From: an uncultured Oscillospiraceae bacterium
GTDB taxonomy: Bacteria; Bacillota; Clostridia; Oscillospirales; Acutalibacteraceae
DNA length: 64,000 nucleotides
Direction of reading: 5' to 3'
Assembly (NCBI GenBank): GCA_900543215.1
Contig: UQQR01000004.1
Span: 1 to 64,000, forward strand
Shown piece by piece: positions 55,813 through 64,000 of this stretch. Position 1 is the first letter of the stretch; each line of letters begins with the position of its first letter. A program made the position numbers and the translations under genes. Below the pieces are notes generated by a model. The model saw nothing but the letters and a program-made list of their open reading frames with translations, was not told where the DNA came from and ran no database searches.

Positions 55813-55847
55813 GCGGTTAAACCGCATTTCGCAGCAAAATCTGCGAA
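55813..55847. other. Two small hairpins in the rpmD-rplO gap
   Basis: GCGGTT/ACCGC-type hairpin (55813-55825) and TTCGCAG/CTGCGAA (55828-55847) in the 69-nt gap. No T run. Function unknown. Confidence 0.45.
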
Positions 55848-55855
55848 GGATCAAA

Positions 55856-56053
55856 TTATTTTGCTTCAGATACCTCAACAAGATGAGCTATCTTATTGAT
55901 TTTACCCTTGGTCTGGGCATTGTCCGGCTGGATTCTCTCATCGCCGACCTTGAAAAGACCGAGAGCGTTTGCAGTAGCTATTTGATCCTTTTGGGAACCG
56001 ATAGTGCTTTTTACCAGCTTAACTTTAAGGCCGGCAGCCTTTTTTGTTGCCAT
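55856..56053 (-). CDS. rpmD: Ribosomal protein L30
   Basis: 65 aa, slightly longer than the usual 58-60 because of a short N-terminal extension (ATKKAAG). The core KLVKSTIGSQKDQIATANAL is typical. Between rpsE and rplO as expected. Confidence 0.96.
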   Translation of the reverse strand: MATKKAAGLKVKLVKSTIGSQKDQIATANALGLFKVGDERIQPDNAQTKGKINKIAHLVEVSEAK

Positions 56054-56067
56054 AATGCTGCTCCTCC

Positions 56068-56571
56068 TTAACCTATGATTTCCTTGACAGACTTTCCGCG
56101 TACAGCCGCGACCTCTTCAGCGCTGCGAAGCGATGCGAGACCTGCTACTGTGGCACGAACAACATTGCAAGGATTATTAGAGCGTAACGCTTTGGTACGG
56201 ATGTCGGAAATTCCGACAGTCTCAACCACGGCACGAACAGCGCCGCCGGCAATAACGCCGGTACCGGGAGCAGCCGGCTTTAAAAGAACGCGGCCTGCGC
56301 CGAATTCGCCGATTACCTCGTGCGGAATGGTAGTACCCTTAAGCGATACCTTTATAAGATTCTTTTTAGCGTCTTCAATTCCTTTGCGGATAGCGTCCGG
56401 AACTTCGCCCGCTTTACCGAGTCCGTAGCCTACGATACCGTTGCCGTCTCCTACAACAACAAGCGCCGCGAACTTCATAATGCGTCCGCCCTTGACTGTT
56501 TTGGAAACACGGTTTATTGAAACTACACGCTCTTTTAAATCTAATGTTGATGCGTCAATATTTGTAGCCAA
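56068..56571 (-). CDS. rpsE: Ribosomal protein S5
   Basis: 167 aa: an N-terminal dsRNA-binding-like domain ([20 protein letters not shown]) and a C-terminal domain with [15 protein letters not shown]. It contributes to decoding accuracy at the mRNA entry tunnel. Confidence 0.98.
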   Translation of the reverse strand: MATNIDASTLDLKERVVSINRVSKTVKGGRIMKFAALVVVGDGNGIVGYGLGKAGEVPDAIRKGIEDAKKNLIKVSLKGTTIPHEVIGEFGAGRVLLKPAAPGTGVIAGGAVRAVVETVGISDIRTKALRSNNPCNVVRATVAGLASLRSAEEVAAVRGKSVKEIIG

Positions 56572-56586
56572 AAGTATTCCTCCTTA

Positions 56587-56946
56587 TCAGAACTTAAGGC
56601 CGCCCTCGCGGGCACCTTCGGCGAGCTCCTTGACACGGCCGTGATAAATGTATCCGCCGCGGTCAAAAACAACCTCGGTGATGCCCTTTTCTGCGGCACG
56701 TTCAGCAATTAACTTTCCAACCTTGTGTGCTCCCTCTTTGTTGCCGCCGGAAACTCCGAAATCCTTCTCATTGGAAGAAGCGGCCGCGAGAGTAACACCG
56801 TTTACATCATCGATAAGCTGGGCGTAGATGTTGCTGTTGGAGCGGAATACATCAAGGCGGGGACAAGCTGCCGTACCGCTGATTTTAGAACGGACACGGG
56901 CATGACGCTTAAGTCTTGCCTGATTGGTGTTCGGTTTTGTAACCAT
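56587..56946 (-). CDS. rplR: Ribosomal protein L18
   Basis: 119 aa 5S rRNA-binding protein. Typical [20 protein letters not shown] and [20 protein letters not shown]. Normal length. Confidence 0.98.
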   Translation of the reverse strand: MVTKPNTNQARLKRHARVRSKISGTAACPRLDVFRSNSNIYAQLIDDVNGVTLAAASSNEKDFGVSGGNKEGAHKVGKLIAERAAEKGITEVVFDRGGYIYHGRVKELAEGAREGGLKF

Positions 56947-56964
56947 CGTTTATACACTCCTTTA

Positions 56965-57513
56965 TTATTTCTTCGCACCCTTGCCGGCTTTACCTTCTTT
57001 GCGGCGGATGTGTTCGTCAGCATACTTAATGCCCTTGCCCTTATAAGGCTCCGGCGGACGCTTTTCACGAACCTCCGCAGCAAACTGACCGACCTGCTGC
57101 TTATCTGCACCGCTGATAACGATTGAGTTAGCGGACGGTACATCGATTGTGATTCCCGGAACTTCGGGAACGATTACCTGATGGGAATAGCCTAAATTCA
57201 TTACAAGATTCTTGCCTTGCTTCTGGGCACGGTAGCCTACGCCGTTTACCTCAAGAGTCTTGGAGTAACCGTTCGTAACACCCTCCACCATATTGTGGAT
57301 AAGCGTACGGGTAAGTCCGTGAAGCGCGCGGTGATTCTTGTCGTCGGTCGGACGGGTAACAATTATCTCATTGCCCTCAATCGCAATGTTTATTTCGCTG
57401 TTAAAGGTGTTCTCAAGAGTACCCTTGGGTCCCTTTACAGTTACCTTGTTGCCGTCAACCTTAACATCTACACCGGCAGGAATCGTTATAGGTTTCTTTC
57501 CTATTCTTGACAT
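56965..57513 (-). CDS. rplF: Ribosomal protein L6
   Basis: 182 aa with two repeated L6 domains; [14 protein letters not shown] start and the C-terminal [13 protein letters not shown] signature. Sits near the sarcin-ricin loop. Confidence 0.98.
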   Translation of the reverse strand: MSRIGKKPITIPAGVDVKVDGNKVTVKGPKGTLENTFNSEINIAIEGNEIIVTRPTDDKNHRALHGLTRTLIHNMVEGVTNGYSKTLEVNGVGYRAQKQGKNLVMNLGYSHQVIVPEVPGITIDVPSANSIVISGADKQQVGQFAAEVREKRPPEPYKGKGIKYADEHIRRKEGKAGKGAKK

Positions 57514-57528
57514 TCCTTAAGCACCTCC

Positions 57529-57927
57529 TTACCAGACGAAAGCGAGAACTTCGCCGCCGACATTGGCTTTGCGAGCCTGCTTGTCTGTCATTATTCCCTT
57601 AGAGGTGGAAAGGATGGCAATGCCGAGGCCCTTCATAACCTTGGGCATTTCCTCTACATTTGTATAAATACGCAAGCCGGGCTTAGAAACTCTTCTTATG
57701 CCGTTTATAACCTGCGCTTTATTCTGGCCGTACTTCAAAGTAATATGAATTACGCCCTGCTTTCCGTCGTCTTCGACCTGAAAGCCAGTTATATATCCCT
57801 CGTCAAGTAAAATCTGCGCGATGGCTTTTTTTACATTTGACGCCGGAACATCTACAGAATCATGCTTTGCGGCGGATGCGTTACGAATTCTCGTAAGCAT
57901 ATCCGCAATAGTATCGCTGATTTGCAT
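57529..57927 (-). CDS. rpsH: Ribosomal protein S8
   Basis: 132 aa. [19 protein letters not shown] start and the C-terminal [22 protein letters not shown]-binding loop. In E. coli S8 represses the spc operon; no matching site is obvious here. Confidence 0.98.
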   Translation of the reverse strand: MQISDTIADMLTRIRNASAAKHDSVDVPASNVKKAIAQILLDEGYITGFQVEDDGKQGVIHITLKYGQNKAQVINGIRRVSKPGLRIYTNVEEMPKVMKGLGIAILSTSKGIMTDKQARKANVGGEVLAFVW

Positions 57928-57954
57928 GCCGTCAACCTCCTTTAGCTTTGTGCC

Positions 57955-58140
57955 TTACCAACTTGCCTTCTTAACTCCCGGGATCTCGCCCTTGTAAGCA
58001 AGCTCTCTGAAGCATATACGGCAAATGCCGTACTTGCGAAGATAAGCATGGGGGCGGCCGCAGATTTTACATCTGTTGTACTCTCTCGTTGAAAACTTAG
58101 CGGGTCTTGCCTGCTTAACTTTCATTGCAGTCTTAGCCAT
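57955..58140 (-). CDS. rpsZ: Ribosomal protein S14, zinc type
   Basis: 61 aa, the short C+ form: zinc ligands in [20 protein letters not shown]. This form is typical of Gram-positive bacteria. Confidence 0.97.
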   Translation of the reverse strand: MAKTAMKVKQARPAKFSTREYNRCKICGRPHAYLRKYGICRICFRELAYKGEIPGVKKASW

Positions 58141-58151
58141 ATTTCTTCTCC

Positions 58152-58691
58152 TTATCTCGCAAACGGAGCGCCCAAAAGTGTTAATAACTCGCGGGCCTCT
58201 TCATCTGTGTTAGCAGTAGTGACGAAGATAATATCCATACCGCGGACCTTATCTATCTTGTCATACTCGATTTCAGGGAAGATAAGCTGTTCTTTAACAC
58301 CCATAGCATAGTTGCCACGGCCGTCAAAAGAGTTCGGGTTAATTCCCCTGAAGTCTCTTACTCTCGGGAGAGCGGCATTGAACAGTCTCTCGACAAATTC
58401 ATACATACGCTCGCCGCGGAGTGTAACCTTTGCACCGATGGGCATACCCTCACGGAGCTTGAAGTTCGCAACCGACTTCTTAGCGCGGCAGGGAACTGCC
58501 TTCTGACCGGTGATAAGGCTTAAATCACGCAGAATAGCGTCGATGACCTTGGAATTTTCCTTGGCCTCGCCGGCGCCTACATTGATAACGATTTTTTCGA
58601 GCTTCGGAATCTGCATGACGCTCTTGTAGCTGAATTTTGTCATCAGTGCGGGTGCGATCGAATTTTTATATTCGTTCGACAGTGTTGACAT
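58152..58691 (-). CDS. rplE: Ribosomal protein L5
   Basis: 179 aa 5S rRNA-binding protein. Typical [16 protein letters not shown] and [14 protein letters not shown] with the C-terminal [18 protein letters not shown]. It lies 19 nt after rplX. Confidence 0.98.
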   Translation of the reverse strand: MSTLSNEYKNSIAPALMTKFSYKSVMQIPKLEKIVINVGAGEAKENSKVIDAILRDLSLITGQKAVPCRAKKSVANFKLREGMPIGAKVTLRGERMYEFVERLFNAALPRVRDFRGINPNSFDGRGNYAMGVKEQLIFPEIEYDKIDKVRGMDIIFVTTANTDEEARELLTLLGAPFAR

Positions 58692-58710
58692 GTCATGTCC
58701 TCCTTATCTC

Positions 58711-59034
58711 TTAAAAAGTCTCGCCGCATTTTTTGCATATGCGGTCTTTTTTGCCGTCTTCATAGATTTTTGTACCTACTCTGGTCGGCTTATTGCATTT
58801 CGGGCAAACAACCTGTACCTTGCAAGCGTAAACGGCGCCGTTGGTCTCGATAATACCGGACGGGTCGCCAGCCTTTTTCGGCTTAGCATGCTTCTTTACA
58901 ACGTTTATGCCTTCAACTATAACCTTACCCTCTTTGGGGCTGACCTCAAGTACCTTGCCGGTCTTCTTGCGGTCCTTTTTGTCTCCTGTAAGGAGGACTA
59001 CGGTATCTCCTGTTTTAACGCGAAGCTTACTCAT
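58711..59034 (-). CDS. rplX: Ribosomal protein L24
   Basis: 107 aa. KOW motif at the N-terminus (LRVKTGDTVVLLTGDKKDR) and a zinc-like CPKC...CKKC in the C-terminal part, common in Firmicute L24. Assembly initiator of the large subunit. Confidence 0.97.
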   Translation of the reverse strand: MSKLRVKTGDTVVLLTGDKKDRKKTGKVLEVSPKEGKVIVEGINVVKKHAKPKKAGDPSGIIETNGAVYACKVQVVCPKCNKPTRVGTKIYEDGKKDRICKKCGETF

Positions 59035-59050
59035 TATTTTCTACCTCCCA

Positions 59051-59419
59051 TTAAAGCACTTCCGGAGCAAGCGACAGGATCTTTGTATAATCCTTATCAC
59101 GAAGCTCACGGGCTACCGGCCCGAAAATACGTGTTCCTCTCGGGTTCTTATCATCACGGATAAGAACAGCCGCATTTTCGTCGAATCTGATGTATGTGCC
59201 GTCATCGCGGCGAAGACCTCTTGCGGAACGAACCACAACAGCCTTAACTACATCGCCCTTCTTTACGGTACCGCCCGGAGCGGCCTTTTTAACAGAAGCA
59301 ACGATGACATCGCCGATATTGGCATACCTCCTTCTGGAGCCTCCAAGAACTCGGATGCACATAATTTCCTTAGCACCCGTATTGTCGGCAACCTTGAGGT
59401 AACTCTGTTGTTGTATCAC
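59051..59419 (-). CDS. rplN: Ribosomal protein L14
   Basis: 122 aa. Typical [19 protein letters not shown] start and [20 protein letters not shown]. Forms an intersubunit bridge. Normal length. Confidence 0.98.
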   Translation of the reverse strand: MIQQQSYLKVADNTGAKEIMCIRVLGGSRRRYANIGDVIVASVKKAAPGGTVKKGDVVKAVVVRSARGLRRDDGTYIRFDENAAVLIRDDKNPRGTRIFGPVARELRDKDYTKILSLAPEVL

Positions 59420-59439
59420 AGTGTTTTCCTCCTTGTAGA

Positions 59440-59697
59440 CTACTTAGCCTTTTCGATTATTTCAGCCACACGCCAGCACTTTTCCTTGGAGAGTGGTCTG
59501 GTCTCCATAATAAGAACTCTGTCGCCAACGCCACAGGAATTATTCTCATCATGAGCTTTGAGTCTGATAGTGTTTTTGATTATCTTCTTGTAGAGCGGAT
59601 GCTTTACATTATCCTCGATAGCAACTACAACGGTCTTATCCATTTTGTCGCTTACGACTCTGCCCACTCTTGTTTTACGAAGGTTTCTTTCGCTCAT
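59440..59697 (-). CDS. rpsQ: Ribosomal protein S17
   Basis: 85 aa OB-fold primary binder of 16S r[22 protein letters not shown] and [20 protein letters not shown] are typical. Confidence 0.98.
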   Translation of the reverse strand: MSERNLRKTRVGRVVSDKMDKTVVVAIEDNVKHPLYKKIIKNTIRLKAHDENNSCGVGDRVLIMETRPLSKEKCWRVAEIIEKAK

Positions 59698-59716
59698 TTA
59701 GCTTTTCCTCCCAACT

Positions 59717-59926
59717 TTAAGCGTTTGCGCTGTCGTTCTTGATCTCGTTTTCCCGAATTATTGTCTTAACACGGGCGATATCCTTTTTAACGGCAGCTAT
59801 ACGCATGGGGTTATCGAGCTGATTAATGGCGAGTTGGAAACGCAGATTAAATAATTCCTCTTTAAGCTTTGTCAACTGCTCATTAAGCTCGGGCAAAGTG
59901 CTTTGTCTGATTTCCTTTGCATTCAT
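59717..59926 (-). CDS. rpmC: Ribosomal protein L29
   Basis: 69 aa helical hairpin protein near the tunnel exit. [20 protein letters not shown] is diagnostic. It overlaps rplP by one base. Confidence 0.97.
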   Translation of the reverse strand: MNAKEIRQSTLPELNEQLTKLKEELFNLRFQLAINQLDNPMRIAAVKKDIARVKTIIRENEIKNDSANA

Positions 59927-60351
59927 TACTGCTCACCACCCATTTCCTGCTTTGTTATAAACTTGCACTTAATAGGAAGCTTGTTTGCGGCAAGACGCAT
60001 AGCCTCTCGCGCCAACTCCTCGCTAACTCCGCCGATTTCAAACATTACACGGCCGGGTTTAACAACTGCTACCCAGTATTCCACGGCGCCCTTACCTGAA
60101 CCCATTCGAACCTCGGCAGGCTTCTTGGTAATCGGCTTATCCGGGAAGATTTTAATCCAAACCTGACCGCCACGCTTAATGTAACGGGTCATGGCAATAC
60201 GCGCAGCCTCTATCTGATTAGAGGTGATCCACGCCGGTTCTAAGGCCTGAAGACCGAAATCGCCGTGAGTTACGGTTGTGCCGCGTGTAGCGGCGCCGGT
60301 CATTCTGCCGCGCTGAACTCTGCGGTATTTAACTCTTTTAGGCATTAACAT
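59926..60351 (-). CDS. rplP: Ribosomal protein L16
   Basis: 141 aa. Starts [17 protein letters not shown], with GGAGG 9 nt before the first ATG and a one-base overlap with rpsC. Binds near the peptidyl-transferase A site. Confidence 0.98.
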   Translation of the reverse strand: MLMPKRVKYRRVQRGRMTGAATRGTTVTHGDFGLQALEPAWITSNQIEAARIAMTRYIKRGGQVWIKIFPDKPITKKPAEVRMGSGKGAVEYWVAVVKPGRVMFEIGGVSEELAREAMRLAANKLPIKCKFITKQEMGGEQ

Positions 60352-61016
60352 CAGCGGGCGCCTCCTTCCTTTTTAACCTTGCGGTTATCAGCAAGAACCT
60401 CGCCTTTGTAGATCCAAACCTTTACACCGATACGACCGTATGTGGTGTTTGCCTCGGCAAAACCGTAGTCGATATCGGCACGAAGTGTCTGAAGCGGAAT
60501 GGTTCCTTCATGATACTGCTCGCTTCTTGCGATTTCAGCACCGCCCAAACGGCCTGAAACCTGAGTTTTTATACCCTTAACGCCGAGACGCATAGCTCTG
60601 CCTATTGAGAGCTTCATAGCACGGCGGAAGGAAATACGCTTTTCAAGCTGAGCCGCGATATTCTCGGCTACAAGCTGTGCGTTAGTGTCCGGATTCTTTA
60701 TCTCAACAATGTTGATGATTACCGGTTTGCCAAGCATCTGCTGGCAGGTTGCGCGGAGCTTCTCAATCTCGCTGCCGTTGCGTCCGATTACCATACCGGG
60801 CTTCGCACAGTGAATGTGAAGTCTTACACGCTTGTCGTCACGTTCGATTTCGATTTTTGCAATACCTGCTGTGAAAAGGGTTTTCTTGAGGTATTTACGG
60901 AGGTTGTAGTCCTCAACCAATGTATCGCCGAAAACGCTGTCATTGGCAAACCAACGTGAGTCCCAGTTTTTAATTACGCCTACACGGAAACCGTGGGGAT
61001 TAACCTTCTGGCCCAT
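60351..61016 (-). CDS. rpsC: Ribosomal protein S3
   Basis: 221 aa. Start [20 protein letters not shown], a KH domain with the [10 protein letters not shown] loop, and a C-terminal domain. Part of the mRNA entry helicase. Confidence 0.98.
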   Translation of the reverse strand: MGQKVNPHGFRVGVIKNWDSRWFANDSVFGDTLVEDYNLRKYLKKTLFTAGIAKIEIERDDKRVRLHIHCAKPGMVIGRNGSEIEKLRATCQQMLGKPVIINIVEIKNPDTNAQLVAENIAAQLEKRISFRRAMKLSIGRAMRLGVKGIKTQVSGRLGGAEIARSEQYHEGTIPLQTLRADIDYGFAEANTTYGRIGVKVWIYKGEVLADNRKVKKEGGAR

Positions 61017-61031
61017 AACTTAACCTCCTTC

Positions 61032-61370
61032 TTAAATCTCGCGTTCCTTAAGAACGATTGTAACATGGCTTGTTCTCTTTAAAATTCTGTGGGCTCTGCC
61101 GTGATCCTTCGGACGGATTCTCTTAAGAGTCGGTCCCGGACAAACAAAGCACTCAGCAACATAAAGACGCGAAACATCCATATTATGATTATTTTCTGCA
61201 TTAGCCATAGCTGACGCTAAAAGCTTCTCCAAATACTCGCAAGCGGACTTAGGAGTAAATTTGAGTATAGCCATAGCTTTGTCAGCATCCTGATTGCGGA
61301 TTAAATCCAAAACAATCTTCACCTTGCGGGGTGAAATACGGGCATATTTAAGTGTAGCCCTTGCTTCCAT
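61032..61370 (-). CDS. rplV: Ribosomal protein L22
   Basis: 112 aa. [16 protein letters not shown] start and the beta-hairpin [18 protein letters not shown] that lines the exit tunnel. Confidence 0.98.
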   Translation of the reverse strand: MEARATLKYARISPRKVKIVLDLIRNQDADKAMAILKFTPKSACEYLEKLLASAMANAENNHNMDVSRLYVAECFVCPGPTLKRIRPKDHGRAHRILKRTSHVTIVLKEREI

Positions 61371-61393
61371 AGTTAAACTCTCCTTTCAGCCGC

Positions 61394-61669
61394 TTACTTA
61401 CCGGTGGTCTTTGAACCTGCGTGACCCTTGAATGTTCTCGTGGGCGCAAATTCACCGAGCTTGTGACCAACCATATCCTCAGTTACATAAACCGGAACGT
61501 GCTTGCGACCGTCATGTACTGCGAAGGTATGTCCGACGAAATCGGGGAATATGGTTGACGAACGGCTCCAAGTTTTGAGAACTCTCTTCTCACCGGCTTC
61601 GTTCATTTCTTTGACTCTCTTGAGCAATACAGGTTGCACATAAGGGCCTTTTTTAATGCTTCTTCCCAT
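61394..61669 (-). CDS. rpsS: Ribosomal protein S19
   Basis: 91 aa. [18 protein letters not shown] start and the HNG-type C-terminus replaced by [15 protein letters not shown]. Head of the small subunit. Confidence 0.98.
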   Translation of the reverse strand: MGRSIKKGPYVQPVLLKRVKEMNEAGEKRVLKTWSRSSTIFPDFVGHTFAVHDGRKHVPVYVTEDMVGHKLGEFAPTRTFKGHAGSKTTGK

Positions 61670-61690
61670 GATTAAACTCCTTTCGTCGAA

Positions 61691-62518
61691 TTACTTACGG
61701 CGCTTTACGATATACTTATCGGTGCGCTTATTCTTCTGACGGGTCTTATAACCGAGTGCCGGTTTACCCCACGGGGTAACAGGTCCCGGACGACCTACCG
61801 GTGACTTACCTTCACCGCCGCCGTGCGGGTGATCGCACGGGTTCATTACAGAACCGCGGACAGCAGGTCTCCAGCCCATATGACGCTTACGGCCGGCTTT
61901 ACCGTAGTTAACGTTTGCGTGCTCCGGATTGGAAACAACGCCGACGGTAGCCATACAGGTTGCCGGAACATTACGGAGCTCGCCCGACGGAAGTCGTAAG
62001 AGCGCCATGCCGTTCTCTTTAGCCATAAGCTGAGCTGTGTTACCGGCGGAACGGGCAAGCTGCGCGCCCTTGCCGGGGTAAAGCTCGATATTGTGAAGGA
62101 ATGTACCTACCGGAATATTGATAAGCGGAAGTGCGTTGCCGGGTTTAATATCGGCTTCGGGTCCGCTTACGATTACATCCCCTACCTTAAGATCCTGAGG
62201 AGCGATTATATAACGCTTCTCGCCGTCCTCGTACTGAACGAGGGCGATGAACGCAGAACGGTTGGGATCGTACTCAAGGGTCTGAACGGTGGCGTTTACG
62301 CCGAAACGCTCTCTCTTGAAATCGATAACTCTGTACTTTCTGCGGTTTCCGCCGCCTCTGTGGCGAACGGTGATTCTGCCGTAGCTGTTGCGTCCGGCAT
62401 TTTTCTTGATAGGCTCAAGCAGGCTTCTCTCGGGGGCTACCTTTGAAAGACCGGAATAATCCATAGTGGTCATATTGCGGCGGCCCGGAGTAGTCGGCTT
62501 GTAAAATTTAATTGCCAT
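61691..62518 (-). CDS. rplB: Ribosomal protein L2
   Basis: 275 aa, universal protein beside the peptidyl-transferase centre. [16 protein letters not shown] start and the C-terminal [16 protein letters not shown] signature with the key His. The ATG at 62518 follows AGGAGA; the GTG three codons earlier overlaps that site. Confidence 0.98.
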   Translation of the reverse strand: MAIKFYKPTTPGRRNMTTMDYSGLSKVAPERSLLEPIKKNAGRNSYGRITVRHRGGGNRRKYRVIDFKRERFGVNATVQTLEYDPNRSAFIALVQYEDGEKRYIIAPQDLKVGDVIVSGPEADIKPGNALPLINIPVGTFLHNIELYPGKGAQLARSAGNTAQLMAKENGMALLRLPSGELRNVPATCMATVGVVSNPEHANVNYGKAGRKRHMGWRPAVRGSVMNPCDHPHGGGEGKSPVGRPGPVTPWGKPALGYKTRQKNKRTDKYIVKRRK

Positions 62519-62546
62519 TTGTTTCACTCTCCTATTTTGGCTTAGC

Positions 62547-62593
62547 GAAGTCGCGGCGCGACTTCATACATCACCGGAAATCCTTTGATTTCC
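62547..62593. other. Two hairpins in the rplW-rplB gap
   Basis: GAAGTCGC/GCGACTTC (62547-62565, 3-nt loop) and GGAAATC/GATTTCC (62576-62593, 4-nt loop) within an 88-nt gap, the longest in the S10-spc part. No T run; a processing site or autoregulatory target is possible. Confidence 0.5.
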
Positions 62594-62606
62594 TATCGGC
62601 TGTCAC

Positions 62607-62900
62607 TTAGATAAGTCCGTTAAAGAACTCGATCGGCTTTGAATCCGCCTTTAAAGTAACTATTGCCTTTTTCCAGGAAGATGTGCGGCCCGCATAACGG
62701 CCCATACGTCTTTCCTGTCCGCGAACATTTATGGTGTTAACCTTAGCAACCGAAACCTTGAAAAGCTTTTCAACAGCTTCCGCGATTTCAATTTTGTTAG
62801 CGTCCTTTGCCACCTTGAAGGTGTATTTCTTATCGGCAATGCCCGACATACTCTTTTCGGTAATTACCGGTGCTAAAATGATATCCTGTGCGGCCTTCAT
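62607..62900 (-). CDS. rplW: Ribosomal protein L23
   Basis: 97 aa. IILAPVITEKSMSGIADKKY start. Tunnel-exit docking site for trigger factor and SRP. It overlaps rplD by one base. Confidence 0.98.
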   Translation of the reverse strand: MKAAQDIILAPVITEKSMSGIADKKYTFKVAKDANKIEIAEAVEKLFKVSVAKVNTINVRGQERRMGRYAGRTSSWKKAIVTLKADSKPIEFFNGLI

Positions 62901-63523
62901 TATGCGTACACCTCCTCAAGCTTTGCTACGGCACTCTTAACGATTACCAGTGAGTCGGCATTGATAATGTCATAGGTGTTTACCGTGCCTACCTGTGCGG
63001 ATTTAGCGCCCGCAATGTTGCTTATGCTCTTTACGGCAAAAGCGTTGTTGTCCTCAAGAACTATAAGAGTTTTCTTTCCGGCACCGATAGCCTTTAAGCA
63101 ATCGGCAACGGTCTTTGTCTTATAGCCGTCGAGCTTTAACTCGTCGAGAACGATAAGTCCGCCGTTTAATGCCTTATCGGACAGAGCAGACTTAAGAGCC
63201 AATCTCTTGACCTTCTTATTAAGAGAGTAAGAATAATCTCTCGGCTTCGGAGCATGAACGATTCCGCCGTGTCTCCACTGGGGAGCTCTTGTCGAACCCT
63301 GTCTTGCGTGACCGGTTCCCTTCTGTCTCCACGGCTTTCTGCCGCCGCCCGAAACCTCGGTACGGGTCAGAGTGGATTGTGTGCCCTGACGGTTATTTGC
63401 AAGGTAGTTTACAACTGCCATATGCATTACAACTGCGTTGGGTTCTATTCCGAAAACGGCATCGCTTAAAGCTATCTCTCCGACGCTTTTGCCTGCCATA
63501 TCGACTACTGCTATATTAGGCAT
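62900..63523 (-). CDS. rplD: Ribosomal protein L4
   Basis: 207 aa. The extended loop RTEVSGGGRKPWRQKGTGHA enters the exit tunnel; mutations there give macrolide resistance in other species. 19 nt after rplC. Confidence 0.98.
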   Translation of the reverse strand: MPNIAVVDMAGKSVGEIALSDAVFGIEPNAVVMHMAVVNYLANNRQGTQSTLTRTEVSGGGRKPWRQKGTGHARQGSTRAPQWRHGGIVHAPKPRDYSYSLNKKVKRLALKSALSDKALNGGLIVLDELKLDGYKTKTVADCLKAIGAGKKTLIVLEDNNAFAVKSISNIAGAKSAQVGTVNTYDIINADSLVIVKSAVAKLEEVYA

Positions 63524-63542
63524 AACTTAAACACTCCTTCCC

Positions 63543-64000
63543 TTAAGCTTTAACGCTGTCGAAAAGAACTACAATTCCGCCCTTCGGACCCGGAACGGCG
63601 CCCTTAACTGCGATGATGTTCTTTTCTGCGTCTACCTTAACGACACTCAGGTTCTGAACGGTTACACGCTCATTACCGAGATGTCCGGCCATTTTCTTGC
63701 CCTTGAAAACTCTTGACGGAGTGGAGCAGGCGCCGAGTGAACCGCCGTGACGGTGAACAGGACCTGTACCGTGTGACTCCTTGAGTCTTCCGAAATTCCA
63801 GCGCTTGATGGTGCCGGCGTAGCCTTTACCTTTCGAAGTGCCTCTTACATCTACGGCGTCGCCCTCGGCGAATACGTCTGCCTTGATGATGTCGCCTACA
63901 TTCATAGCGCTCATATCATCAAAACGGAACTCGCGGAGAACCTTTTTCGGAGCAAGATCACCCTTAGCGAAGTGACCCTTCTGGGGCTTTGTTACCTTAG
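63543..64000 (-). CDS. rplC: Ribosomal protein L3 (5' end outside the window)
   Basis: The frame stays open to the window edge, giving the C-terminal 152 residues: KVTKPQKGHFAKGDLAPKK at the cut, then GTSKGKGYAGTIKRWNFGR and HRHGGSLGA, the L3 signature. About 55-60 N-terminal residues are missing, with rpsJ expected beyond. Confidence 0.97.
   Translation of the reverse strand, partial: KVTKPQKGHFAKGDLAPKKVLREFRFDDMSAMNVGDIIKADVFAEGDAVDVRGTSKGKGYAGTIKRWNFGRLKESHGTGPVHRHGGSLGACSTPSRVFKGKKMAGHLGNERVTVQNLSVVKVDAEKNIIAVKGAVPGPKGGIVVLFDSVKA

Noticed and set aside
58841..59554. 237-codon plus-strand ORF across rplX, rplN and rpsQ
   Set aside because: Shadow of highly conserved ribosomal protein genes, no ribosome site or known family.
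1..64000. CRISPR array, prophage, IS element, restriction or toxin-antitoxin system
   Set aside because: No short spaced repeats, transposase, integrase or phage genes were found; the gene content is housekeeping and biosynthetic.

Overview
The window reads as chromosomal core genome of a low-to-mid GC Gram-positive bacterium of the class Clostridia, most like a gut Oscillospirales/Ruminococcaceae member. The support is a PolC-type replicase, PyrK/PyrD (class 1B) dihydroorotate dehydrogenase, an aspartate transcarbamoylase with a separate PyrI subunit, zinc-binding versions of S14, L36 and S4, a KOW protein between map and infA, and strong GGAGG ribosome binding sites. I cannot name the species. 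There is no phage, IS element, CRISPR array or defence island.

Layout. 1-5.36 kb (minus): livKHMGF, an ABC importer for branched-chain amino acids, behind a leader that looks like a ribosome-mediated attenuator (a 72-codon leader ORF rich in Ile/Leu/Val codons, then a terminator with a competing antiterminator). 5.57-18.65 kb (plus): arginine operon argGHCJBDF-carA-carB with an ARG box on its promoter; its last gene is an in-frame fusion of carbamoyl-phosphate synthase large subunit and diaminopimelate epimerase. 18.65-24.5 kb (minus): secDF, a PLP aminotransferase, an S1-domain RNA-binding protein and a lipoprotein, most with their own promoters and terminators. 24.5-34.46 kb (minus): the de novo pyrimidine operon pyrC-carA-carB-pyrK-pyrD-pyrF-pyrE-pyrB-pyrI, with a second carAB pair and a leader terminator. 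34.5-35.9 kb: a membrane-anchored G5/M23 peptidase with palindromes on its promoter. 36.0-47.8 kb (minus): pyrH-frr-uppS-cdsA-dxr-rseP-ispG-polC-GGDEF, a translation, isoprenoid, lipid and replication cluster. The PolC here has no inserted 3'-5' exonuclease domain.

47.86-49.1 kb is a small RNA-gene region: tRNA-Pro(CGG), tRNA-Thr(CGT) and an XRE regulator. A 161-nt hairpin-rich segment, bounded by 37-bp direct repeats containing the tRNA-Pro 5' end, separates the tRNA-Pro gene from its promoter. 49.1-64.0 kb (minus) is the S10-spc-alpha ribosomal protein supercluster in canonical order from rplC (cut by the window edge) to rplQ.

Together the window holds two pathway-specific carbamoyl phosphate synthases (one under arginine control, one under pyrimidine control) and three biosynthetic or transport operons with different leader or operator control. 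The most unusual points are the exonuclease-less PolC, the CarB-DapF fusion, the predicted branched-chain amino acid attenuator, and the rearranged tRNA-Pro locus. All promoter, hairpin and operator calls were made by eye and have not been computed.
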